Shown one piece after another: positions 16,958 to 24,156 of a stretch of 64,000 nt of DNA. The translations under genes and the position numbers were made by a program. Numbering within the stretch: position 1 is the first letter of the stretch; each line of letters begins with the position of its first letter. Below the pieces are notes generated by a model, which saw only the letters and a program-made list of their open reading frames with translations, made no database searches and was not told the origin of the DNA. The stretch spans positions 609,080 through 673,079 of the forward strand of contig NZ_KB891987.1 of the NCBI RefSeq assembly GCF_000373625.1, in the 5' to 3' direction. The DNA comes from Streptomyces sp. LaPpAH-108 (GTDB lineage: Bacteria; Actinomycetota; Actinomycetes; Streptomycetales; Streptomycetaceae).

Positions 16958-18233
16958 GCTTGCCGTCGGGCTCCCGACGCTGGAGCCGACGGGGCATCTG
17001 CTGCTCGCCCTGCCGGTCATGATGATCTGCTGTCTGCTGGCGGGCCGCGTCTCCGTCCGGCTGGGCCAGCCCCCGGTCATCGGCGAGATCCTCACCGGCA
17101 TCGCGCTGGGCCCCTCGCTGCTGGGCGCCGTGTGGCCCGAGGGCCAGCACTGGCTGCTCCCCGCGGACATGCTCCCGGTGATCAACGCGCTCGCCCAGCT
17201 CGGCCTGGTCATGTTCATGTTCCTGGTCGGCTACGAGCTCCACCTCGGCCATGTCCGCGACCGGGGGCGCACCGCGATCCTCGTCAGCAACGTCAGCATC
17301 GCCGTACCGCTGCTCGGCGGGGTGGCGCTCGCCTTCGCCATGTACCACCGCTTCGCCGCCAAGGACGTCGGCTTCCCGGCGTTCGCCCTGTTCATCGCGG
17401 TGTCCGTGAGCATCACCGCGTTCCCGGTGCTCGCCCGCATCCTCACCGACCGGGGGATCGACCGCACCCCGGTCGGGGCGCTCGCGCTGACCTGCGCGGC
17501 CGTCGACGACATCACGGCCTGGTGTCTGCTGGCCCTGGTGACCGCGCTGGCCAAGGGCGGCTCACCGCTGTCGGTCCTGCTCACCGCCGCGCTGACCCTG
17601 GCGTTCATCTGCGCCGTGTGGTTCGGGCTGCGACCGCTGCTGGCCCGCGCCGTCCACCGGCTGCCGAGCAGCCGGGGCACCCTGCCGCTGCTGCTTTCCG
17701 GGCTGCTGCTGGCCGCGTTCACGACCGACTGGATCGGCATCCACCCGATCTTCGGCGCCTTCCTGTTCGGGTCCGTGCTGCCCCGCGACAGCGCCGTCGT
17801 GGCGGGGGCCGTGGACAAGATGCGCTCGCTGACCCTGGTCATGCTGCTCCCGCTGTTCTTCGTCCAGTCCGGCCTGAACACCGAGTTCCGGCTGATCGGC
17901 GCCGACCCCGTGCTGTGGGGCTGGTGCGCGCTGATCACCGCCGTCGCCGTCCTCACCAAGTGGGCCGGCAGCGCGGGAGCCGCCAAGCTCACCGGGTTCG
18001 GCTGGCAGGACTCCGTCTCCCTCGGCGCCCTCATGAACTGCCGTGGCCTCACCGAGCTGGTGGTGCTCGGTGTCGGTCTCCAGCTCGGCGTCATCACCCC
18101 CACCGTCTTCACCATGCTCGTGGTGATGACGCTCGTCACCACCATGCTCACCGCTCCCGCCCTGACCCTGATCGACCGTGTGTCGGCACGCCGGACGCAC
18201 GCCGCTCCACGTACGGAAATGGTGATGAAGTGA
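16947..18233 (+). CDS. CPA2-type cation/proton antiporter
   Basis: A 428-residue membrane protein of the monovalent cation:proton antiporter-2 family with about 12-13 membrane segments. Diagnostic motifs are GQPPVIGEILTGIALGPSLLG near the start, LVMFMFLVGYEL, and the ion-site aspartates in AAVDDITAW. It overlaps the solute-binding gene by 11 bases and the oxygenase gene by four, so it is within the operon. In related clusters such carriers have been tied to export or self-protection, but simple ion exchange is equally possible. Confidence 0.88.
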   Translation: MGTELAVGLPTLEPTGHLLLALPVMMICCLLAGRVSVRLGQPPVIGEILTGIALGPSLLGAVWPEGQHWLLPADMLPVINALAQLGLVMFMFLVGYELHLGHVRDRGRTAILVSNVSIAVPLLGGVALAFAMYHRFAAKDVGFPAFALFIAVSVSITAFPVLARILTDRGIDRTPVGALALTCAAVDDITAWCLLALVTALAKGGSPLSVLLTAALTLAFICAVWFGLRPLLARAVHRLPSSRGTLPLLLSGLLLAAFTTDWIGIHPIFGAFLFGSVLPRDSAVVAGAVDKMRSLTLVMLLPLFFVQSGLNTEFRLIGADPVLWGWCALITAVAVLTKWAGSAGAAKLTGFGWQDSVSLGALMNCRGLTELVVLGVGLQLGVITPTVFTMLVVMTLVTTMLTAPALTLIDRVSARRTHAAPRTEMVMK

Positions 18234-19219
18234 CCGTGACAGCAGGCATCCCGACCGGGTCCGGCCCGGCGGAATTCGCCCTGACCCCCGACGACTCGGC
18301 CCGCATCGAGGCGGCGGCCCGCGACCTGTGCGGCACGCTGCTGGACGTGGACGACCCGCGCTGGGTGGCCGCCGCCCGCTCCGCGTGGGAGGAACTGCCC
18401 CCCGCGCTGCGCCGCGCGGCCCGCGCGTACCGCCGCGACTCCGGTCCCACCGGCGCGCTCCTGATCCGCGGGCTGCCGGTGGACGCCACCGCCCTGCCGC
18501 CCACCCCGACCGTGAAGGGGTCGGTCCAGCGCGAGGCCAGCGTGTCCGCCGCGGTGCTGCTGATGATGGCCTGCGGCCTGGGCGACCCGGCCGCGTTCCG
18601 CGCCGAGAAGTCCGGCGCCCTCGTCCAGGACGTCGTACCGGTGCCCGGCCAGGAGAGCTTCCAGGGCAACGCCGGTTCGGTGGCGCTGATGATGCACAAC
18701 GAGAACGCCTTCCACGGGCACCGCCCCGACCATGTGATGCTGCTGTGCCTGCGCGCCGACCCCGAGAGCGAGGCGGGGCTGCGCACCGCGGGCATCCGCG
18801 AGGCGCTGCCGCTGCTGCCGCCGCCCGTCGTCGAGGCGCTGTCCAGGCCGGAGTTCTCCACCCAGCCGCCGCCCTCCTTCGGCGCGCGGAGCGAGGCCAC
18901 CCCGCACCACCCGGCCCTGTTCGGCGACCCCCACGACCCGGACGTCCGCGTCGACTTCGCCGCCACCTCCGGGGTGACCCCGCGCGCCGAGGAGGCGCTG
19001 CACGCCCTGGAGAAGGCGCTCGACGACGTGTCGTACACCATCCCGCTGGCCGCCGGTGATCTGGCGATCGTCGACAACCGGGTGACGCTGCACGGCCGTA
19101 CGGCGTTCTCCCCTCGCTACGACGGCAACGACCGCTGGCTGCAGCGCACCTTCGTGCTCACCGACCTGCGCCGCTCGCGCGGCTACCGGCCGCAGGACGG
19201 CTACATACTGTCCCGGTGA
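18230..19219 (+). CDS. Clavaminate synthase-like Fe(II)/2-oxoglutarate dioxygenase
   Basis: A 329-residue enzyme of the TauD/CAS family that includes clavaminate synthase, AsnO and the arginine hydroxylase VioC. The iron ligands are His156 and Glu158 in MMHNENAFH and the distal His288 in VTLHGRTAF; an Arg about 14 residues later (in NDRWLQRTFV) fits the 2-oxoglutarate contact. GTG at 18230 overlaps the antiporter stop (GTGA). An open frame reaching back to 17132 is only a shadow of the antiporter. The enzyme is expected to hydroxylate or desaturate an amino acid or peptide intermediate. Its place beside a dimethylargininase-like gene makes arginine or citrulline a candidate substrate (inference). 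Confidence 0.88.
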   Translation: MTVTAGIPTGSGPAEFALTPDDSARIEAAARDLCGTLLDVDDPRWVAAARSAWEELPPALRRAARAYRRDSGPTGALLIRGLPVDATALPPTPTVKGSVQREASVSAAVLLMMACGLGDPAAFRAEKSGALVQDVVPVPGQESFQGNAGSVALMMHNENAFHGHRPDHVMLLCLRADPESEAGLRTAGIREALPLLPPPVVEALSRPEFSTQPPPSFGARSEATPHHPALFGDPHDPDVRVDFAATSGVTPRAEEALHALEKALDDVSYTIPLAAGDLAIVDNRVTLHGRTAFSPRYDGNDRWLQRTFVLTDLRRSRGYRPQDGYILSR

Positions 19220-19250
19220 TCACGCCCCCCTTCCCCTCCCAGGAGTAGTC

Positions 19251-19931
19251 GTGCCCCAACTCCCCATGAACCAGGACTTGTTGATCACCGCAGTGCGGCG
19301 GTTCGCCCAGTACAAGCGGGTCGACGAGATCTGGCACGACTACGTCTTCGCCACCGCAGGGCGGCCCGATCTCGCCGAGCCCGCGCACCGCAAGGCGCTG
19401 CTGCGCTGGCTCAACGCGGCGGGCTGCCGCATCCGGTATCCCAAGCCGGGCGAGCCGGACCCCTTCGACGAGGGTCTGGCCGCCTGGTGGCGGAGCCGGG
19501 GAGCGGACCTCCCGCACCGCGCGCTGGCCGAACTCACCGACGCCGACACCGACGCGCTCGGCGACTGCTTCACCGAACTCGCCGGGACGCCCGCCGCGCT
19601 GTCCCCGGCCACCGGCCGCGTCCGCGCGCTCGGTCCGACGGCCGCCGCGAAGGCCCTGCACGCCCTGCGCCCGCACACGCTGATGCCGTGGGACGAGGCG
19701 ATCGCCGCCCATCTGCACGGCGCCCGCGACGGAGCGGCGTACGCGGCGCACCAGCGGCTCGGCCGCGACTGGGCGGCCCGGCTGCTGTCCGAGGCGCGCC
19801 TGGGCCCGCGGATCGAGGACGCGCTCGCCTTCGCCGAGGTGGTGGGCCGCCCCGCCCGCCCGCTGCCCAAGATGCTCGACGACTACTGCTACCTGGCCAT
19901 CACCGCGGGCGCCGGGCCGACGCCGACGTAG
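19251..19931 (+). CDS. Conserved hypothetical protein of the biosynthetic cluster
   Basis: A 226-residue soluble, mostly helical protein starting with GTG at 19251 after AGGAG. Notable parts are an aromatic N-terminal helix (RRFAQYKRVDEIWHDYVF) and KALHALRPHTLMPWDEAIAAHL, where Trp-Asp follows a loop as in some helix-hairpin-helix glycosylase-fold proteins. That resemblance is weak and I do not assign a function. There is no signal peptide or membrane segment. It lies between the oxygenase and a ligase, so it probably acts in the pathway. Confidence 0.65.
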   Translation: MPQLPMNQDLLITAVRRFAQYKRVDEIWHDYVFATAGRPDLAEPAHRKALLRWLNAAGCRIRYPKPGEPDPFDEGLAAWWRSRGADLPHRALAELTDADTDALGDCFTELAGTPAALSPATGRVRALGPTAAAKALHALRPHTLMPWDEAIAAHLHGARDGAAYAAHQRLGRDWAARLLSEARLGPRIEDALAFAEVVGRPARPLPKMLDDYCYLAITAGAGPTPT

Positions 19932-19967
19932 GACGGCCGCCCGGCCCCCTCCCCGAGAGGTATTCAC

Positions 19968-21311
19968 GTGACTCGCAACGCCCTCACCGCGCGGTTCCTG
20001 GCGGCCGTGCCCACCGCGGTCCCGGTGGAACCGCGGTCGGAGCTGGTGCGGACCTTCTACCAGGACGCGCTGCTGACCCGCCCGCTCTTCATCGAGGCGG
20101 ACGAACGGCGGCAGCTGCTCGCCGACCTGGAGGTGCTGCGCGGCGCCCTGCTCAGCCTGCCCGACCGGCTCTTCGGCGGCGACCTGGAGGCGTTCGCCCG
20201 CGCGCTCGGCATGAACGACGACCAGATCCGCTGCGTACTGCGCGGGCGGGGGAGCGGGGTGACCCGGTTCAGCCGCTCCGACCTGTACGCGGACGCGGGC
20301 GGGTTCCGGCTGCTCGAGTACAACATGGGCAGCGCCCTGGCCGGTTCGGACATGGTCCACATCAGCCGCGCCCTCCTCAACGACGCGCGGATGAAGGCGT
20401 TCGTGGAGGAGAACGACCTGGATCACGTCGACACCACCCGCACGCACCTCGACACGATCCGCCTGGAGTGCGGGATCGAGCCCGGCGCCCGCCCGGTCGT
20501 CGCCATCACCGACTGGCCGGAGAGCTACCCGTCGCTCGCGCCGTACATGCGGGTGGTCGCCGCGCACTGGAGCACGCTCGGCGTGGAGGCGTACGCCTGC
20601 CACATCGGCGAGCTGACGGCCCGCGACGGCGGTCTCTGGCTCGGCGAGCACCGGGTGGACGTCGTCAACCGGCTGTTCATGCTGGAGGACGTCGCCTCCA
20701 CGCCCGGCGCCGTGGCGCTGATGGACCCGGTCCTGGACGCGGCCGAGCGCGGCGAGGTGCGGATCTTCACGCCGATGGACGCCGAACTGTTCGGCTGCAA
20801 GGCGGCGTTGGCGATGCTCTCCGACGAGGCCAACCGCCCGCTGTTCGAGGAGGCCGAGCTGGCCGCCCTGGACCGCGTCCTGCCCTGGACCCGGATGGTG
20901 CGCGAGGGCGAGGTCACGCTGGAGGACGGCAGCCGCGCCGACCTTCTCGCCCACGCGGTCGGGCACCAGGAGGAGCTGGTGCTGAAGGCCACCCTGGCGC
21001 ACGGGGGCCAGGCGGTGCTGCCCGGCTGGCAGGAGGGGCTGACGTCCGAGGAGTGGGCCGCGCGGGTGCGGGACGCCGTCGGCGGTCCGTACGTCCTGCA
21101 GCGGCGCATCCGCCCCGTCCCGGAGTACTTCGCCGACGAGGACGGCACCCTCGCGCCCTGGACGCCGGTGTGGGGGGTGTTCACCACCGCGACCGAAAGC
21201 GGCGGTGTCTTCGTCCGGGCGACCCGCACGGACTCCCGTGTGGACGTCGTCAACCTCGGTACCGGGGCCTCGGTCGGCGCCGTCTTCCACGAGCGCACGC
21301 CGGACGCCTGA
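19968..21311 (+). CDS. ATP-grasp-like ligase (glutathionylspermidine synthase / circularly permuted type)
   Basis: A 447-residue protein starting with GTG at 19968. The segment SDLYADAGGFRLLEYNMGSALAGSD resembles the substrate/ATP region of circularly permuted ATP-grasp enzymes, and later parts (EELVLKATLAHGGQAVLPG, then YVLQRRIRPVPE) resemble the ATP-binding lysine and adenine-contact strands. I rank it as a third carboxylate-amine ligase of the cluster, with less certainty than the other two because the family is divergent. It is the last gene of the plus-strand operon; a hairpin follows at 21381. Confidence 0.7.
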   Translation: MTRNALTARFLAAVPTAVPVEPRSELVRTFYQDALLTRPLFIEADERRQLLADLEVLRGALLSLPDRLFGGDLEAFARALGMNDDQIRCVLRGRGSGVTRFSRSDLYADAGGFRLLEYNMGSALAGSDMVHISRALLNDARMKAFVEENDLDHVDTTRTHLDTIRLECGIEPGARPVVAITDWPESYPSLAPYMRVVAAHWSTLGVEAYACHIGELTARDGGLWLGEHRVDVVNRLFMLEDVASTPGAVALMDPVLDAAERGEVRIFTPMDAELFGCKAALAMLSDEANRPLFEEAELAALDRVLPWTRMVREGEVTLEDGSRADLLAHAVGHQEELVLKATLAHGGQAVLPGWQEGLTSEEWAARVRDAVGGPYVLQRRIRPVPEYFADEDGTLAPWTPVWGVFTTATESGGVFVRATRTDSRVDVVNLGTGASVGAVFHERTPDA

Positions 21312-21380
21312 CGGCGGGACCTCGCGATACCAGCGGAGCCTCCGGGATACCAGCGGAACTTCCGGAACGTCGCGGCGCAA

Positions 21381-21408
21381 GGGGCCCGTTCATGACGCCG
21401 CGGGCCCC
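21381..21408. terminator. Bidirectional terminator between ligase and LuxR genes
   Basis: GGGGCCCG at 21381-21388 pairs perfectly with CGGGCCCC at 21401-21408 around a 12-base loop. It lies between two convergent genes (stops at 21311 and 21426), so it can end both transcripts. There is no strong T-tract, as is usual in Streptomyces. Confidence 0.6.
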
Positions 21409-21425
21409 CTCCGCGCGGCCGTCCC

Positions 21426-22514
21426 TCACCTCTCGGAGAGCCCTTCGGCGTCGAACACCGAGGGCGGGACGCCCGCGGGCGCCGGTTCGCCCCCCTCCGT
21501 GTCCGCGTCGTCGAGAAGGTTGGCCCGGCCGATCAGATACCCGGCGTGCAGACGGCTGCGGGCGCCCAGCTGCTCCATGATCTCGGCGATGTGGCGCTGA
21601 CAGCTGCGCAGGCCCATGCCCAGCCGGCGGGCGATGGCACGGTCGTCGAGGCCGGACACCAGCAGCCGGGCGATGTCCTGCTTCACCTCGGTCGACAGGG
21701 CGTGCACCTGCTCCTTCTGGTACCCGGCGGTGAAGGGGGCGGCGCTCGGCCAGGCCCGCTCGAAGGAGGCGACCGCGAAGTCCACGATGCTCCGGTCGTG
21801 CACCAGGACCCCGCCCTGCGGGCACCCGTGCAGCGTGATCACGGCGGCCTGCCGGTCGAAGACGATCAGACGCGGGAACCCGTCGCTGAGGGTGCGCACC
21901 TCGGCCCCGAGCCGGGCGACCCGTTCGACATAGGCGACGGTCGGCTGGTTGTAGCGCGCCGTGTGCTGGTAGAGCGTGCGCACCTTGATGCCCCGGCGCA
22001 GCATCGCCTCGTCCCGGCCGATCGCCTCTTCGAGCACGGGGGTGGGACGGCCGCCGCCGGGCTGCGAGGTCAGCATCTCGCTGGTGCAGGCCGCGCCGAG
22101 TTCACCGAGCACGCCCCGTACGGCGCGCAGGTTCGGCAGGATCTCGATCGCGTTGTTCTGGAGCCACTTGGCGCGCGCGGCGGCGTACAGCGGTCGCAGC
22201 CGCTCCATCTCGGCGCGGGCCTCGGCTATCTCGATCAGCTGCTCGCTCACCGCCTGCTCTCTCGGGAACAGGGTCTGCGCGGCGGCGCTGTCGGGGCTGA
22301 CGGCCGTGAGCATCCCGGTCTCGTCATCGGTCGGGCATAACAGGCCCAGCGCCTGGAGGTCGGCGAGAGCCCTCTCGATCACGGCGGGCTCGCGGTCCAG
22401 CTGCCCGGGCAACGCGGAGGGCAGCAGACCGGTACCGGTCAGGGCCAACTCGTAGATCGCCCTGCCATCCGTGTCGAGCCGCGGCAGGTCTGACGCTCCC
22501 AATGTGATCGACAT
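21426..22514 (-). CDS. LuxR-family transcriptional regulator, probable cluster regulator
   Basis: About 362 residues. The N-terminal ~65 residues form a winged-helix-like region (AIYELALTGTGLLPS, then ALADLQALGLL), the middle resembles the TrmB/PLD-like sensory part of Streptomyces LuxR regulators, and the C-terminus is a LuxR HTH (LLVSGLDDRAIARRLGMGLRSCQRHIAEI). No receiver domain or ATPase is present. I used the ATG at 22514; its AAAGG is unusually close, so the true start might be a downstream TTG or lie upstream. It is convergent with the biosynthetic operon and is the only regulator attached to it. The regulatory target is inferred. Confidence 0.8.
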   Translation of the reverse strand: MSITLGASDLPRLDTDGRAIYELALTGTGLLPSALPGQLDREPAVIERALADLQALGLLCPTDDETGMLTAVSPDSAAAQTLFPREQAVSEQLIEIAEARAEMERLRPLYAAARAKWLQNNAIEILPNLRAVRGVLGELGAACTSEMLTSQPGGGRPTPVLEEAIGRDEAMLRRGIKVRTLYQHTARYNQPTVAYVERVARLGAEVRTLSDGFPRLIVFDRQAAVITLHGCPQGGVLVHDRSIVDFAVASFERAWPSAAPFTAGYQKEQVHALSTEVKQDIARLLVSGLDDRAIARRLGMGLRSCQRHIAEIMEQLGARSRLHAGYLIGRANLLDDADTEGGEPAPAGVPPSVFDAEGLSER

Positions 22515-22743
22515 CCTTTCGGTTGATACGGAGAACCGACGGAGCGTCCCTTTTTCTACGTGGCTCATCGGCCACACACAAGGCGGTTTGAGTGTTGTTC
22601 ATACGGCGTGTCGGCATCGGTCCCGGCCAACTGCGGCGCGGCGCTCCCCGAGAGCGTCCCTCGCGCACAGGGGTCACTCTTCCGGGGGCTGGGACGGCAG
22701 AATCACGCCGCCTGCAAATGGAGTAAATCTGTAGTGGCGACAG

Positions 22744-22772
22744 TAGACATGGGCGCGGACGAGGGCTAGCGT
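22744..22772 (+). promoter_or_regulatory. Putative housekeeping-type promoter of MerR-like gene
   Basis: TAGACA at 22744-22749 and TAGCGT at 22767-22772 are separated by 17 bases, close to the streptomycete HrdB pattern. A start near 22779 would give a leader of roughly 260 bases before the ATG at 23038, which contains two hairpins. Confidence 0.45.
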
Positions 22773-22830
22773 CGTACCCGTACCCCAGAAGTCGCACGAC
22801 GAGAAAAGGAGCGGAACGCCATCAGGATCG

Positions 22831-22850
22831 CCCGGGCGGCAGCGCCCGGG
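22831..22850 (+). other. Leader hairpin 1 upstream of MerR-like gene
   Basis: CCCGGGCG (22831-22838) and CGCCCGGG (22843-22850) form a perfect 8-bp stem with loop GCAG inside the predicted leader. Alone it is too short to name, but it adds to the structured appearance of this 5' region. Confidence 0.5.
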
Positions 22851-22978
22851 TACCGCAGGCCCCGATTGGAAGGTGGTCCCCGGTCACGCATCCGCGATCC
22901 CCGCAGCCCCGCCCCATACGGCGGAACCTGCGGACACAGAAGATCGGCGAAATCAGCCGGTAGATGGTGTGATAGCTC

Positions 22979-23010
22979 GGGGCCCGGGCGCCACATGGCG
23001 CTCGGGCCCC
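22979..23010 (+). terminator. Strong leader hairpin just upstream of MerR-like gene (attenuator candidate)
   Basis: The arms 22979-22993 and 22996-23010 form a 15-bp stem, all pairs Watson-Crick except one G-U, closing on a minimal loop. It ends 27 bases before the ATG at 23038 and just upstream of the AAGAGG ribosome site. It looks like an intrinsic terminator, yet lies between the probable promoter and the gene, so attenuation is possible. It could also block read-through between the divergent genes. Confidence 0.55.
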
Positions 23011-23037
23011 CCGACGCGTCCCCGGAAGAAGAGGTCT

Positions 23038-23379
23038 ATGCCCCCTCGCAGTACCCGTCCCCTCGTCCCCCTCGATGACGACGACTACCCCGCCTACACG
23101 ATGGGCCGGGCCGCCGAGATGCTGGGCGCCACCCCGGCCTTCCTGCGCGCCCTGGGCGAGCACCGGCTGATCACCCCGCTGCGCTCCGAGGGCGGCCACC
23201 GCCGTTACTCGCGCTATCAGCTGCGCATCGCCGCCCGCGCGCGCGAACTCGTCGACCAGGGCACGCCCATAGAGGCCGCCTGCCGCATCATCATCCTGGA
23301 GGACCAGCTGGAGGAGGCGCAGCGCATCAACGAGGAACTGCGCGCCCGGCACACGAGCGGCCCGGCCCCGTCGGTCTGA
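23038..23379 (+). CDS. MerR-like helix-turn-helix protein
   Basis: A 113-residue protein. Residues ~20-85 form a MerR-type winged helix: YTMGRAAEMLGATPAFLRALGEHRLI followed by GGHRRYSRYQL. A short helical C-terminal stretch (EDQLEEAQRINEELR) could dimerise. There is no effector-binding domain. ATG at 23038 is preceded by AAGAGG; the frame is open to 22873, but that part is the structured leader. It faces the SCO5918-like gene tail to tail and lies near cold-shock and helicase genes, so it may act in a stress response. No target is known. Confidence 0.8.
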   Translation: MPPRSTRPLVPLDDDDYPAYTMGRAAEMLGATPAFLRALGEHRLITPLRSEGGHRRYSRYQLRIAARARELVDQGTPIEAACRIIILEDQLEEAQRINEELRARHTSGPAPSV

Positions 23380-23394
23380 GACCGCGGCCCGCGG

Positions 23395-23718
23395 CTACTC
23401 CGACCACTGAGGGGTGCCGAGCGCGGCGGAAGCCTGCTGGTACGGGTCGGCCGTCGGCGCGGGCGCGGGTACGGCATCGGCCTCGGCGCGGGTGCCGCAG
23501 GTGAAGCCGAGCTGGGTCATGGCCTTCAGGACCTCACCGGCGCTGAAGTCGCGGCGGTCCTGACGGGTGACGACCTGGCCGACCTGCTTGGCGGGGTAGT
23601 GGCGCCGTCCGACGATCACGAACTCGGCGGTGATCTCCTCGGGCTTGACGCCCTTCATGGATTCCAGCACCCCGTTCTTGGTCAGGTCGAACGGGAAACG
23701 GGCGATGACACAGCGCAT
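23395..23718 (-). CDS. SCO5918-family protein
   Basis: A 107-residue protein of a small streptomycete family named after SCO5918. It starts MRCVIARFPFDLTKNGVLESM and has a compact, basic middle (RRHYPAKQVGQVVTRQDRRDF) with a Pro/Ala-rich tail. The function is unknown. It lies downstream of the CBS-like, helicase and cold-shock genes on the same strand, and its stop is 16 bases from the convergent MerR-like gene. The family name rests on my memory of the sequence, not on a search. Confidence 0.7.
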   Translation of the reverse strand: MRCVIARFPFDLTKNGVLESMKGVKPEEITAEFVIVGRRHYPAKQVGQVVTRQDRRDFSAGEVLKAMTQLGFTCGTRAEADAVPAPAPTADPYQQASAALGTPQWSE

Positions 23719-23783
23719 GATGCCTCACAGAGAGAGGAGAGGACGGATCCTCGTGGGGTGGATGCGGTTCGGCGGGGCCGGGT

Positions 23784-24110
23784 TCAGCGGGAGTGCGGTT
23801 CGGCAGGAGTGACGAGGACGCCCGGAGCGGTGCCGTGTTCCCCGGTGATGTCGCGCAGGCGGACGCGGTCCGTGTAGCCGGAGCTGTCGCGGACGGTGGT
23901 GAGCAGGGCCAGGGTGACCAGGCCGGTGCGTCGGCCGTCCTCGTCGCAGACGACCAGACGCCCCGTACGGGCGGCGGCCATGACGGACAGCGCCACCTCC
24001 ACGGTCATCGCGCCCCAGACCTGCGGCCCGGCCGCGTCCGAGGCGGCGATCGCCGTCCGGTGCGGGTGGCTCGTGTCCGTCGGCCCGGGATGTGTCTGGA
24101 TCAGCGTCAA
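23784..24110 (-). CDS. CBS-domain-like protein
   Basis: About 108 residues. The segment WGAMTVEVALSVMAAARTGR, then LVVCDEDGRRTGLVTL, is typical of a CBS motif, which binds adenine nucleotides as a pair. Only one motif fits here, so it would have to dimerise. I chose the TTG at 24110 because AGGAGG lies six bases upstream; an earlier GTG at 24149 has no such site. It is 46 bases downstream of the DEAD-box helicase stop, probably in one transcript with it and the SCO5918-like gene. Confidence 0.7.
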   Translation of the reverse strand: MTLIQTHPGPTDTSHPHRTAIAASDAAGPQVWGAMTVEVALSVMAAARTGRLVVCDEDGRRTGLVTLALLTTVRDSSGYTDRVRLRDITGEHGTAPGVLVTPAEPHSR

Positions 24111-24156
24111 GAGATGCCTCCTGCAGTGATGGGTCAGTTTCCTGAGCACGGAACCC

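Noticed and set aside
17132..18229. Extended N-terminus for the clavaminate-synthase-like oxygenase
   Set aside because: That frame is a shadow of the antiporter gene; the GTG at 18230 overlaps the antiporter stop and starts the enzyme at family length.
22873..23037. Longer N-terminus of the MerR-like protein
   Set aside because: It would be encoded across the strong leader hairpin and is unlike the family; ATG 23038 has AAGAGG in place.
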